Part shown: piece after piece, positions 39,801 to 47,344 of the stretch
Numbering within the stretch: the first letter of the stretch is position 1
Layout: the number at the start of each line of letters is the position of its first letter
Origin: Shewanella sp. Isolate13
GTDB taxonomy: Bacteria > Pseudomonadota > Gammaproteobacteria > Enterobacterales > Shewanellaceae
Direction: 5' to 3'
Length of the DNA: 64,000 nucleotides
Assembly (NCBI RefSeq): GCF_022398325.1
Contig: NZ_JAKEVD010000001.1
Span: 124,001 to 188,000, forward strand
Made by a program: the position numbers and the translations under genes
The notes under the pieces: model-generated
Databases searched by the model: none
What the model was told of the DNA's origin: nothing
Seen by the model: only the letters and a program-made list of their open reading frames with translations

Positions 39801-42800
39801 GCCACATTCAGCGGTAACGATAGTGACTCAATAAAAGAAGATCGACATGTTCAGGGAGATGCAGATCAAAGTGTTGCAGTTTCAGGGGTAATAAATGTTA
39901 CTGATCCAGATGCAAATGAAAGTGAATTTGTTGCTAGTCGCAATGTTCATGCAGTGAATGACCCGTTCGGTGGCAACTTAAGCATTGGCCGCGCGGGTGA
40001 TTGGACATACTCAGTGCCAAATGCCAATTTAAATCATCTCGCAGAGGGGGAAACGGTACAAGTCACCTATCAAGTTCGTTCAAGAGGCGGTGATACCCAC
40101 AATATTACCATTGATGTAATCGGAACCAACGATGCGCCAACCATTAACGTGCAAACTCTTGCCCACGGTACTGAAGATATTCATTACCAAATGCAAGCCA
40201 GTCAGTTTGGATTTGCAGATGTGGATAGCAAAGATACATTGCACTCTATTGCTATTACAGACTTACCCGATCCCGCTCAAGGTCTATTTGTACTCGATGG
40301 CCAAGCAATTCATGCCAATCAAGTCATTGCCACAGGCGACATCAGCAAACTACAGTTTGTACCCGCACATAACTTTAATGGCGATGTTAACTTCTCCTAC
40401 ACAGTTAACGACGGCCGTGCTGATTCAGCCAAAGTGACCAATACGCTACACATTAACCCAGTCAATGATACAGCTACCATTGATGGACAAACACAATCCA
40501 GTAGTAATGCTTCGATTACCGAGGATTCCGCCAGCAGCACAATATCGGGTCAATTGACCCTAATCGATCCCGATACTGGCGAAGGCAAGTTTGCTGCTAA
40601 TACCCAAATAGCTGGCCAATATGGTCAGCTGACATTAGATGAAAACGGTAGTTGGCATTATGCACTCAACAACGCCTCACCTGCTGTCAATGGCTTAAAT
40701 GCCGGACAGCAACTCACCGATACCCTGACAGTCACCTCTCCCGATGGCACTGCCAGTCAGACGATTGCTATTACCATTCACGGCCATACAGATACGCCAA
40801 CTTTACAGCTACAAGAAGCGGGCGCAACGCAGGGCTTAGATCTTTATGCTGGTATTCAAGGTAACGGTATCAGCCAGTTACAATACTCTACTGACGGGAT
40901 CAACTTTAGTAGCCAAGTCCCGGCAGGGTTTAGCCTAGCAGCAGATGGACACACCTTAGAAGTCGACCCAGCTCACTCTGCCTACGATCACTTAGCTAAT
41001 GGCGTTCAACACAAGATCTGGATCAACTACCAACTACAAGAGGGCAGCGGCAGTAACACTCACCAATCGAGCCAGCAAGCACAAGTGATTATCAGCGGGA
41101 CAAGTGATAAACCGGTGATTCATAGTTTCAAAGCAAATTCAGATCAATATAGTGGCCCTGTAACCGGGAACTTACTCCAAGGTGCAACCGATCTAGACGA
41201 TGGTGCACAGTTGATTTTACAAGATCTGCAATTTAAAGATCCTACGAGCCATCATTACATTACAGTTCATGCAGGACAGGACGTATCGATCACCGGTGTT
41301 GGCCAAATCCATATTGCTAGCAATGGCGACTATCGCTTTACGCCAGATGCTAACTTTAGTGGCGATGTACCTGAATTCATTTATAGAATAGTTGATACCC
41401 ACGGTGACTATCGGGACGAGAGCCAAAACACACTTAACATCCATATCAATGCTAACCATCAACCGACAATACAAACGCTAACGGCAAGCACGGCCGAGGA
41501 TACAGATTATCAATTTAATGCAGCCAGTTTTGGCTATCAAGACAGCGACAATGATGCTTTAGCAGGGCTAACAATCACTCAACTACCCGATCCTGCCAAC
41601 GGTCACTTAGTTGTTAATGGCCATGCTATAAGTCAAGGGCAAACCATTCATGCCAATGATATTAAGCATCTGCTGTTTAGGCCCGCAGCCAATTTTAATG
41701 GTGATGCTCACTTCAGCTATGTCGCCAATGACGGCCATCAAGATTCAGCCGCGCATACAGCAGTACTCAGCGTTACCGCCGTTAATGATTTGCCAGTGTT
41801 AACTATTAACCAGACCAGTCACACACAAGGAAGCTTAATCGCAACCGATGTTGATACTGGCGATACACATACATTTTCAGCACCTATTCTGACTGGCAGC
41901 TTTGGCAGTTTATCTGTTGACCCTGATAGCGGCGCTTATGTCTATACCCAGAATAATTCTGTGGCACATATGAACTATAACCCCGCCACAGCAACCTATA
42001 GCGGTGTCGATATATTTGAAGTTAAGGTGAGTGATAATCACGGCGGTACAGCAAGTCAATTTATCAGCTTCAATGCCCAAGCAACTCTAAGCAGCGTGGC
42101 TGGCGCAGTGGTGATAACAAGTAGTGTTCCAACTCAACCTGTGGTAACTGACAGCTTGCCAAGCGGCCATATTGTTGCAACGCCACCAAGAAATCACGTA
42201 AGTATCGATCTCAGTGCAACCAGTGACACAGGTAAAAGCCATAGCGATGACTTAACCTCAGACGCCACACCTAACATTACTGGCCACACTGATATTCCCT
42301 TTTCTAGAGTCACAATTTACGATGGAAATAATCCCGTTGGCCACGCCCTCTCTGATGCCCACGGTCATTACAGCGTAACACTTTCGACATTAACAGACGG
42401 CAATCACAGCTTGTCAGCACAAGCGCTTGCGCCATCATCCATGCAGCCAGCAGTATCATCAGTGCTCGATGTCCAAATTGATACTCAAGCGAGTACCAGC
42501 GTTCAGCTTGACCCGATTACTGCCGACAATGTTATCAATGCACAAGAAAGCCATACTGCAGTCAATGTAACCGGACAAGTTGGCGGTGATGCACACCAAG
42601 GAGACGTTGTTACATTAACTCTCAATCAACAGAGCTATACAGGGACAGTTAATAGCCACGGCCAATTTAGTATTGCTGTTGCGGGCAGTGAACTTGCCTC
42701 AAACTCATCTATTTCAGCCTCGGTCACCACCACAGATAACGCAGGAAATACAGCTCATGCAGCCCAAACCTTGCACTATGATACCGATATCCAAGTTGGA

Positions 42801-44024
42801 AGACCGAGTATCAGCTTCGAATCCCCGGGTAGCGATAATCTTTATAGCAAAACTGAAATTGCACAAGGGCATGCTGGAACCATTACCGCAACGGTGCATG
42901 CTGCAGCCGATGCCAAGGTGGGAGAGCACCTAAACATTAATGGCATTGATCACATACTCGACGCAAACAGCTTAGCCCATGGAATTGAGATCGAAGTGGC
43001 GCCTAGTAGCATAGTCAAAGCCATCATGACCGATGAGCACGGCAACGTGAACTCCGCCTTGAATATGGCCGCAGGCGCAAAACCTGAACCCATAGTTGTT
43101 ACAGCCCCGCCAGGCAGTCATCACATTGGTACCTCATTAGGTGTACCAACACTCATTCCGGGGCAAACTCCGGTACCTGTCGCTGAGCAAGGCTGGAAAA
43201 TTTTAGTCAACGGTCATTACCAAACATCCTATACCAGTCAATGGGGCACCCTAACGATTGACCCTAAAACCGGTCAGTTAAGTTATCAAGAACATGGAAA
43301 TACCCATACAGGTCCCCATGGGAGTGCTCAGAATGTTGGCGTACACGAAGATAGATTTGAAGTCGCCCTTCAAGGCTCACATCACGACGATGTGGTCATG
43401 CATGTTCAGGTTAGCATTTTAAACCATGGCCCCGGCAATAGCGGCAAGCTCACTTTAGGTTCTGAAGTGCTAGATATGACTGTCACTCCTGTCATAGGCC
43501 ATCCAGCACCGCCACCTCCACCAGCTCCCGTAATGCATGATGAACCGCTAGGCACAGAAATCACTGTCAATGTCGATGAGCAGGTTATTGCTGATGACAG
43601 TGCTTTAGATAAAGGCCCCGAAGAAGACAATACCGCAACTACTGCGGACTCTACTTCACATAACGACGGAGATAGACAAACTCACGGTGAGCCACAACAT
43701 ACGCTAGATAATCAGGCTCTCACTCCAATTGATCACTATCTCAATATGGTGGGAATGACTCATCAAGATATCGCCCCGCCGAGTGACACTACAGTAGCAG
43801 AGCTTCCCCAAATACAGGTGCTAAGCAATGATGATATTAACACCGATATGTTAGATGTAGAGCAAAGTGATAGCTTTGACAATCCCCTGCTCGATGATGA
43901 AAAACATCAGCAGCAATTAGATTTAGCTTCACTTGATGACTCAACAGAGCCAGCAGCCCATGATCCAGTCAACGATGATGATTTATTACATCAAGCGTTA
44001 AACGATATGCACAATCAAGTGTAG
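33843..44024 (+). CDS. Giant VCBS-repeat protein, probable type I secretion substrate
   Basis: This 3393-residue protein starts at ATG 33843 (GAGAGG upstream); an earlier in-frame ATG lies inside the HlyD gene. It has no Sec signal. The first 80 residues are highly charged. Residues 218-249 are a perfect (Thr-Gly)16 tract. Two divergent VCBS-like units come next, then a 108-residue unit (468-575), nine almost identical 106-residue VCBS units (576-1529, each with TEDKDLH/VHSG, DADNGQAQF and LGHWTYTADN), and further cadherin-like and Ig-like domains to about residue 3200. The tail is acidic and contains LTPIDHYLNMVGM. I see no RTX nonapeptides, no LapG-type TAAG retention site and no obvious enzyme domain. 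It is probably a surface or secreted adhesin exported by the preceding three gene products. Confidence 0.88.
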   Translation: MSHDENKHNSASPSNPKNDDKNEQKKRQQRSTEKAKRLDKDAERLKAKEFRDSGKTEQIGNKDLVADKSWSTQDLANQDSQSYKGLESDALAPTNLSDANTDKLQAPKTEKIAQLDEQATANQIETLATQQPAENHTAIHKGSSETTGLGAGVNFNHAHHQDISLTNIKNALSFSENEQHQPHFTVAMQAQAPVSQKPDPTTTHISAGRPSSQGGTETGTGTGTGTGTGTGTGTGTGTGTGTGTGTGTGKNEKPLAIDSQQQNQHLKEDSATDTAQGTLTAHGENSQSVTWSTSQVQGQFGELQLNAQTGQWQYQLNNALSSTDSLNEGERHTEQFVITATDSQGHQVNSVVAIEVEGSNDLPKISGLHHAALNERGSVDTATGQLLATDPDLDDTHTWAITQGQGQFGQLVIDPDSGQWQYHLNNQSPSTQALNLGDKATEQFIVSLTDSSGQSVQQIVTIDITGSNQTAQIQGVNSAAVTEDKALDNQGHLHAQGQLTITDPDAGQAQFQSGVLQGQFGTLSINEFGHWTYTADNAQATIQGLKTGESLTDTLLVHSVDGTEQKITVTINGTDDKAAIAGTSTATLTEDKDLHGGQLRVDGALSVTDADNGQAQFQAGVLQGQFGSLSINNLGHWSYTADNSQAAIQGLKTGETLTDPLLVHSVDGTEQKITVTINGTDDKALISGSSTARLTEDKDLHSGQLRVDGALSVTDADNGQAQFNAESLQGQFGTLSINNLGHWTYTADNAQAAIQGLKTGEQLTDTLLVHSVDGTEQKITVTINGTDDKALISGTSTASLAEDKDVHSGQLRVDGALSVTDADNGQAQFNAESLQGQFGALSINNLGHWTYTADNAQATIQGLKTGESLTDTLLVHSVDGTELKITVTINGTDDKALISGTSTASLAEDKDLHGGQLRVDGALSVTDADNGQAQFNAENLQGQFGTLSINNLGHWSYTADNTQAAIQGLKTGESLTDTLLVHSIDGTEQKITVTINGTDDKALISGTSTASLTEDKDVHSGQLRVDGALSVTDADNGQAQFNAESLQGQFGTLSINNLGHWSYTADNSQAAIQGLKTGESLTDTLLVHSVDGTEQKITVTINGTDDKALISGTSTASLAEDKDVHSGQLRVDGALSVTDADNGQAQFNVENLQGQFGTLSINNLGHWSYTADNSQAAIQGLKTGESLTETLLVHSVDGTEQKITVTINGTDDKAAIAGTSTATLTEDKDVHSGQLRVDGALSVTDADNGQAQFNAESLQGQFGTLSINNLGHWTYTADNTQAAIQGLKTGESLTDTLLVHSVDGTEQKITVTIKGTDDKAAIAGTSTATLTEDKDVHSGQLRVDGALSVTDADNGQAQFTSESLQGQFGTLSIDNLGHWIYTADNGQSAIQGLKTGESLTDTLLVHSVDGTEQKITVTINGTDDKAVISGTSTASLTEDKDVHSGQLRVDGALSVTDADNGQAQFTAETLQGQYGELSINNSGYWIYTADNSQTAIQGLKSGESLTDTLLVHSVDGTEQKITVTINGTDDRAVITDAQTDINLRGVTEDRGYIDTHYDLHYEGKLNIQDPDKGQSSFDPNIGPQTYQGIGYDTKLGGHVLLMRDGHYTYTIDNRNIQNLAAGETQKDSAVIRTADGTTHTIELTVHGTNDRPTIAAQSQSVVEGGTLLHGQILGQDIDHGATLSYSAPQIDGLTLNTDGSYSFDPSHVSYQSLVTGATKTLTIPVTVTDEHNASATQNLSITITGVNNSASITGVSTGDVHEGHSYTAANGSISGGSVGDRSPDYMHGNIGKLWNDETHTDGHLTIVDTDTGESHAQTGIYYGTYGQVILHDNGDWSYYASIGQDATGRTIDHLGKGESLTDTVTLKSADGTTHDIVITIHGDNDRPYCSSEVQLNSGKEDLSQTITATELLANTVDVDANDTGKLTIANISVDHGSLQDNQDGTYTFTPEKDYNGQVHFSYDVKDAHGGVTHTGATSTLTAVADSATFSGNDSDSIKEDRHVQGDADQSVAVSGVINVTDPDANESEFVASRNVHAVNDPFGGNLSIGRAGDWTYSVPNANLNHLAEGETVQVTYQVRSRGGDTHNITIDVIGTNDAPTINVQTLAHGTEDIHYQMQASQFGFADVDSKDTLHSIAITDLPDPAQGLFVLDGQAIHANQVIATGDISKLQFVPAHNFNGDVNFSYTVNDGRADSAKVTNTLHINPVNDTATIDGQTQSSSNASITEDSASSTISGQLTLIDPDTGEGKFAANTQIAGQYGQLTLDENGSWHYALNNASPAVNGLNAGQQLTDTLTVTSPDGTASQTIAITIHGHTDTPTLQLQEAGATQGLDLYAGIQGNGISQLQYSTDGINFSSQVPAGFSLAADGHTLEVDPAHSAYDHLANGVQHKIWINYQLQEGSGSNTHQSSQQAQVIISGTSDKPVIHSFKANSDQYSGPVTGNLLQGATDLDDGAQLILQDLQFKDPTSHHYITVHAGQDVSITGVGQIHIASNGDYRFTPDANFSGDVPEFIYRIVDTHGDYRDESQNTLNIHINANHQPTIQTLTASTAEDTDYQFNAASFGYQDSDNDALAGLTITQLPDPANGHLVVNGHAISQGQTIHANDIKHLLFRPAANFNGDAHFSYVANDGHQDSAAHTAVLSVTAVNDLPVLTINQTSHTQGSLIATDVDTGDTHTFSAPILTGSFGSLSVDPDSGAYVYTQNNSVAHMNYNPATATYSGVDIFEVKVSDNHGGTASQFISFNAQATLSSVAGAVVITSSVPTQPVVTDSLPSGHIVATPPRNHVSIDLSATSDTGKSHSDDLTSDATPNITGHTDIPFSRVTIYDGNNPVGHALSDAHGHYSVTLSTLTDGNHSLSAQALAPSSMQPAVSSVLDVQIDTQASTSVQLDPITADNVINAQESHTAVNVTGQVGGDAHQGDVVTLTLNQQSYTGTVNSHGQFSIAVAGSELASNSSISASVTTTDNAGNTAHAAQTLHYDTDIQVGRPSISFESPGSDNLYSKTEIAQGHAGTITATVHAAADAKVGEHLNINGIDHILDANSLAHGIEIEVAPSSIVKAIMTDEHGNVNSALNMAAGAKPEPIVVTAPPGSHHIGTSLGVPTLIPGQTPVPVAEQGWKILVNGHYQTSYTSQWGTLTIDPKTGQLSYQEHGNTHTGPHGSAQNVGVHEDRFEVALQGSHHDDVVMHVQVSILNHGPGNSGKLTLGSEVLDMTVTPVIGHPAPPPPPAPVMHDEPLGTEITVNVDEQVIADDSALDKGPEEDNTATTADSTSHNDGDRQTHGEPQHTLDNQALTPIDHYLNMVGMTHQDIAPPSDTTVAELPQIQVLSNDDINTDMLDVEQSDSFDNPLLDDEKHQQQLDLASLDDSTEPAAHDPVNDDDLLHQALNDMHNQV
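34494..34589 (+). repeat. Perfect hexanucleotide microsatellite (ACTGGC)16
   Basis: Sixteen uninterrupted copies of ACTGGC encode Thr-Gly repeats in the giant protein. The unit is a multiple of three, so slippage changes the linker length without shifting the frame. The flanking Gly-Thr-Glu and Lys-Asn-Glu residues mark the ends. Confidence 0.98.
35244..38429 (+). repeat. Ten tandem VCBS-encoding repeats (nine of exactly 318 bp)
   Basis: One divergent 324-bp unit starts at 35244. Nine 318-bp units then start at 35568, 35886, 36204, 36522, 36840, 37158, 37476, 37794 and 38112. The spacing is exact, as checked from the GAT codon that opens each unit. Non-adjacent units share sequence blocks: units 1, 7 and 8 carry AAGGCTGC(T/G)ATAGCAGG, while the others carry a different start. 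This suggests recombination or gene conversion. The repeat array continues into more divergent units downstream. Confidence 0.95.
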
Positions 44025-44195
44025 AAATGCATTAAACATTAGCTAGCTTATTGTAAAGTTTAAAGTTTGCTCGCTTTATGCTTTACAGTGAGTACGCTCA
44101 AAACACTCCCTCAAGTTAAGCTATTGCGAATGTTAGACCAATTGACCACTTTCAACTTTTAAGCAGGCCAACTTGTCTCAAACTAAATGGATTAT

Positions 44196-44215
44196 CGCCT
44201 CCTTAGGGGCGTTTT
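44196..44215 (+). terminator. Weak candidate terminator of the secretion operon
   Basis: A 6-bp stem with one T-G pair (CGCCTC with GGGGCG, loop CTTA) is followed by TTTTGC, 170 bp after the giant gene. It is the best terminator-like element in the gap, but it is weak. Confidence 0.4.
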
Positions 44216-44239
44216 GCTCCCAATTCCCCCCGATAATTC

Positions 44240-44255
44240 TGGCACCATTCTTGCG
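44240..44255 (+). promoter_or_regulatory. Sigma-54-type promoter upstream of the MOT1 permease
   Basis: TGGCACCATTCTTGCG matches the sigma-54 consensus TGGCACG-N4-TTGCW at all positions except two. The GG and GC dinucleotides have the required 10-bp spacing. The start of transcription would fall near 44266, 24 bp before the permease start codon. No enhancer-binding activator gene is adjacent. Confidence 0.65.
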
Positions 44256-44289
44256 ATAGCTTGAAGGTTCTTTTCCTACGGCAAGTTAT

Positions 44290-45438
44290 ATGAGATGTAA
44301 GACCAACCGATTCGATAGTGTTAACCAATATTCAGGAGAGTTTAGCGGCGCTTTCGCCGATTTAGGTACCTTTCTGCCCTTAGTGCTCGGCCTTATTGCC
44401 CTGAACCACTTTTCCCCTCAGGGGATCTTCATGGGATTTGGCCTCTTTGCCCTGTTCACCGCTTTTTATTATCGTCGCCCTATTCCGGTACAGCCGATGA
44501 AGGTGATTGCCGCGCTGGTGATCGCTCAAGGACTCACACCCGGCATGTTGCAAGCCAGCGGCATATTAATGGGGGTAATTCTATTAGTGCTCGCCTATAG
44601 CGGTGCAATCAAGTGGATGGCCAAGCAGCTCTCCCCCGCCATTAGCATCGGTATTCAACTGGCCATTGGTTTACAGCTTATTTGGATGGGCGGCCAGATG
44701 ATGAGTCAAACATGGCTTATCGGCCTCGTTGCTTTTATCGCTCTGTTCGCCAGCAAGTTCTTCCCCCTGCGCTATCTGGCGATGCCGCTAGTCTTAGCCC
44801 TAGGTATTTTATGGCAACTCAATAGCGGAACAGCCCCAAGTTTTGATCTTTCAGTCTATACGCCATGGCAGTTAAGTTGGCCAAGCTTAGATGAATGGAG
44901 TTCGGCCGTTGGTTTATTAGTATTACCTCAACTGGCGTTGACTCTGACCAATGCGGTTATCGCCACCTCAGCAATGGCTAAAGAGAAGTTTCCTGAAGAC
45001 AACAAAGAGAACTTTGCCCCTCAGCGATTTGCCACCAGCTCAGGCTGGGCGAACTTACTCTTGGCTCCGTTTGGCGCAACGGCTATGTGTCACGGTGCAG
45101 GCGGCCTTGCGGTGCAGCATCATTTTGGTGCGAGAACCTGGTTAGCCCCAACGATTTTTGGTAGCAGTTGTCTGTTAATCGCAGCCTTCTGGGGGCAAGG
45201 CATTGCCACTGTGTTATCGCTTATCCCGCTTGCCGTTTTAGGTAGCTTACTGGCGATAGCGGGGACCCAGTTAGCTTGGTCACAACGATTCATCGATGGT
45301 AAACCCTTCTGTATTTTTGTAATCCTGTCCACCGCAGCGATCTGTCTGCTAATTAACACGGCGGCGGGATTAGCCACAGGATTTATACTCGAGTTGGGGC
45401 GACGTCAGTGGCATATCTATTCAGATCTTAAGCACTGA
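44290..45438 (+). CDS. MOT1-type molybdate/sulfate permease
   Basis: This 382-residue inner-membrane protein has about ten to twelve hydrophobic helices. It carries the MOT1 family motifs: an early GEFSGAFADLGTFLPLVLGL and a later PVQPMKVIAALVIAQGLTPG. The second half has GAGGLAVQHHFGART. The family includes high-affinity molybdate transporters of plants and bacteria, and distant SulP relatives. Molybdate is the likely substrate, with sulfate or another oxyanion not excluded. It lies alone between the giant gene and a convergent diguanylate cyclase gene, behind a sigma-54-like promoter. Confidence 0.85.
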   Translation: MRCKTNRFDSVNQYSGEFSGAFADLGTFLPLVLGLIALNHFSPQGIFMGFGLFALFTAFYYRRPIPVQPMKVIAALVIAQGLTPGMLQASGILMGVILLVLAYSGAIKWMAKQLSPAISIGIQLAIGLQLIWMGGQMMSQTWLIGLVAFIALFASKFFPLRYLAMPLVLALGILWQLNSGTAPSFDLSVYTPWQLSWPSLDEWSSAVGLLVLPQLALTLTNAVIATSAMAKEKFPEDNKENFAPQRFATSSGWANLLLAPFGATAMCHGAGGLAVQHHFGARTWLAPTIFGSSCLLIAAFWGQGIATVLSLIPLAVLGSLLAIAGTQLAWSQRFIDGKPFCIFVILSTAAICLLINTAAGLATGFILELGRRQWHIYSDLKH

Positions 45439-45650
45439 TAATTGAACGCTAGAGCGATTAAAAAGACCGTCAAGCTAAGCCCGCTTTACAGAAACTGCGA
45501 CATGCTGTCGCAGTTGTGCCATCAAGCTTTGCCTACTTCAGCTAATACTGACACCATAGCTTGGCACTGAACTTACTGCTTATCCCGTATACGCTTAGGT
45601 ATCGGTGACTTTTTTGGGAACTTAAAATGCAAATGCCACTGCATTCCCCG

Positions 45651-45688
45651 ACCCTGAGTTAACTCCTACGCTCAGGGTTTATTTTATC
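45651..45688 (+). terminator. Candidate terminator between permease and diguanylate cyclase genes
   Basis: ACCCTGAG and CTCAGGGT form a perfect 8-bp stem around a 12-nt loop, followed by TTATTTTAT on the plus strand. It lies 210 bp past the permease stop codon and just overlaps the end of the convergent gene. Confidence 0.6.
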
Positions 45689-46661
45689 CAGCAATGCGCT
45701 GTTTATGTTGAAGCATATCTTGATCTGCCGAATCTAAAAGCTGACAAATATCTATTGTCTCACTTACCAAGCTATAGCCAATAGAAACGGTGAATCTCGG
45801 TAACTCTTCAGAGCAATGACAAAGCTCAATAGCATGCATAATCCGTTGTTTAAGCCCGTCTATCTCGACCATATCTTTTACCGCAACTAGGGCTACAAAT
45901 TCATCACCTCCTAGGCGGCCAACCACATCGGATTCAGCCACACTTTGACTTAAAATTCGGGCTACAGCTTTTAGAACTAAATCCCCGACTCCGTGGCCGT
46001 GCAGATCATTAATCTCCTTAAATCGATCGATGTCGAGATATAACAAGCCCTGCAAACCGTCATTACGCTTAGCAAGCTTAATACGTTGCTCCGCCAATAC
46101 GTTAAAACCACGTCGATTATTAACATCACATAAGGGATCGGTAATGGCCAACTGCTGCATTTGCGCATAGCAGCCAATTAAAGCTAGATCGGACTCTAGT
46201 AGCTCTTTAAGCTGAGTGATCAACTCGATATAGGTTTTTTGATAGTCAGTGGCTTTATAATCCATCACACAGAAAGTCCCAAATGCTGTACCACAAGGCC
46301 AAAAAACCGGCACTCCGAGGTAAGAGCGAAAACCATCATTATGGACTTCTGGGTTAGTATCCCAACTAGGATCTAACACAGCATTGTTAACGTATAGAGA
46401 CTGACCTGTCTCGACAATTTTACGACAAAAAATATTCACTTCCGGTTCAATAACCACGCCCGAAGCGTAGGGGTTAGATCCCTGCTCACTCGCAATCGTG
46501 ACTTGAAAACCCTCTTTAGTGTATTGCACTAAAAATCCAGCAGGAGCATCGAATAGCTTTGCAAGCAAGTTCACTGTTTTCTGCCACTTGTCTAAAGAGA
46601 TCAAATCATTTGGATTATCGAGTAGAAATATATCGGTCGTATAAACGGGGGAATTTTTCAT
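45684..46661 (-). CDS. GAF-GGDEF diguanylate cyclase
   Basis: This 325-residue cytoplasmic protein has an N-terminal GAF sensor domain (about 25-165, with YLGVPVFWPCGTAFGTFCVMD) and a C-terminal GGDEF domain. The active-site loop is intact (GRLGGDEF, with GGDEF at 251-255), so it should make cyclic di-GMP from two GTP. The inhibitory I-site RxxD expected five residues upstream reads AESD, so product inhibition is probably absent. The ligand of the GAF domain is unknown. Given the giant adhesin operon 2 kb away, a link to attachment control is possible but unproven. Confidence 0.92.
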   Translation of the reverse strand: MKNSPVYTTDIFLLDNPNDLISLDKWQKTVNLLAKLFDAPAGFLVQYTKEGFQVTIASEQGSNPYASGVVIEPEVNIFCRKIVETGQSLYVNNAVLDPSWDTNPEVHNDGFRSYLGVPVFWPCGTAFGTFCVMDYKATDYQKTYIELITQLKELLESDLALIGCYAQMQQLAITDPLCDVNNRRGFNVLAEQRIKLAKRNDGLQGLLYLDIDRFKEINDLHGHGVGDLVLKAVARILSQSVAESDVVGRLGGDEFVALVAVKDMVEIDGLKQRIMHAIELCHCSEELPRFTVSIGYSLVSETIDICQLLDSADQDMLQHKQRIAG

Positions 46662-46798
46662 ATACAGATGTGACTCCCTGTAGTGGTACTGTTCTCAGTA
46701 CAATACAACTCTACAGCAATATATTACATCTCAAAAGCATAAAGCGACCGACTATCACACTAAAAACAGTGAATTCACCATATAAAATACTAAACCCG

Positions 46799-47344
46799 TT
46801 ATACCTCTCGATGATCCGCCGTTGGCTTCTTTAACAACTTACGCTGTAGAGTACGCCGATGCATCCCTAGCTGACGGGCGGTCGCAGATACATTGCCGCT
46901 GTTGGCATTAAGCACCTGCTGGATATGTTCCCACTCCAAACGTTTCGGTGACAATGGCTCCTCTGTCAATGGCTCCATCTCATTATCGACCGCTGTTGTT
47001 GATAACGCATTGAGCAAAGTTTGCGTATCGACAGGCTTGGCCAAATAGTTATCGGCACCGAGGCGAATGGCCTCTACGGCTGTAGCAATGCTGGCATAGC
47101 CCGTAAGTAATACCATCACGACATCTGGAAGTAACTGCCTGAGCGGCGAGATGAGTTTTAGGCCATTTTCTTGGGCTAACTTCATATCTAATAGCACGTG
47201 AGTTGGGCGAAACTGCCGTGCTAACAACAGTCCCTGAGTCGCATCGTGACACTGCTGACACTCAAATCCTTGTTTAGTCATGCGCCTGACAAGTACACTC
47301 GCTAAAGCGGTATCATCCTCAATAATGAGTAGTTTTTTAGTCAT
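46799..47344 (-). CDS. RegA/PrrA-like response regulator
   Basis: The 181-residue protein has a CheY-like receiver (acidic pocket Glu9-Asp10-Asp11, phospho-acceptor Asp53 in LLDMK, conserved Thr and Lys in LLTGY and AKPVD). A C-terminal Fis-type helix-turn-helix follows (GNVSATARQLGMHRRTLQRK), as in RegA, PrrA and ActR, the redox regulators of proteobacteria. The ATG at 47344 overlaps the histidine-kinase stop codon by 8 bp and has a GGAGAG ribosome-binding site. Longer starts lie inside the kinase gene and are rejected. Confidence 0.93.
   Translation of the reverse strand: MTKKLLIIEDDTALASVLVRRMTKQGFECQQCHDATQGLLLARQFRPTHVLLDMKLAQENGLKLISPLRQLLPDVVMVLLTGYASIATAVEAIRLGADNYLAKPVDTQTLLNALSTTAVDNEMEPLTEEPLSPKRLEWEHIQQVLNANSGNVSATARQLGMHRRTLQRKLLKKPTADHREV

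Noticed and set aside
45493..45515. Perfect 9-bp hairpin (AACTGCGAC with GTCGCAGTT) after the permease gene
   Set aside because: It has no T-run after it on either strand, so I do not call it an intrinsic terminator.
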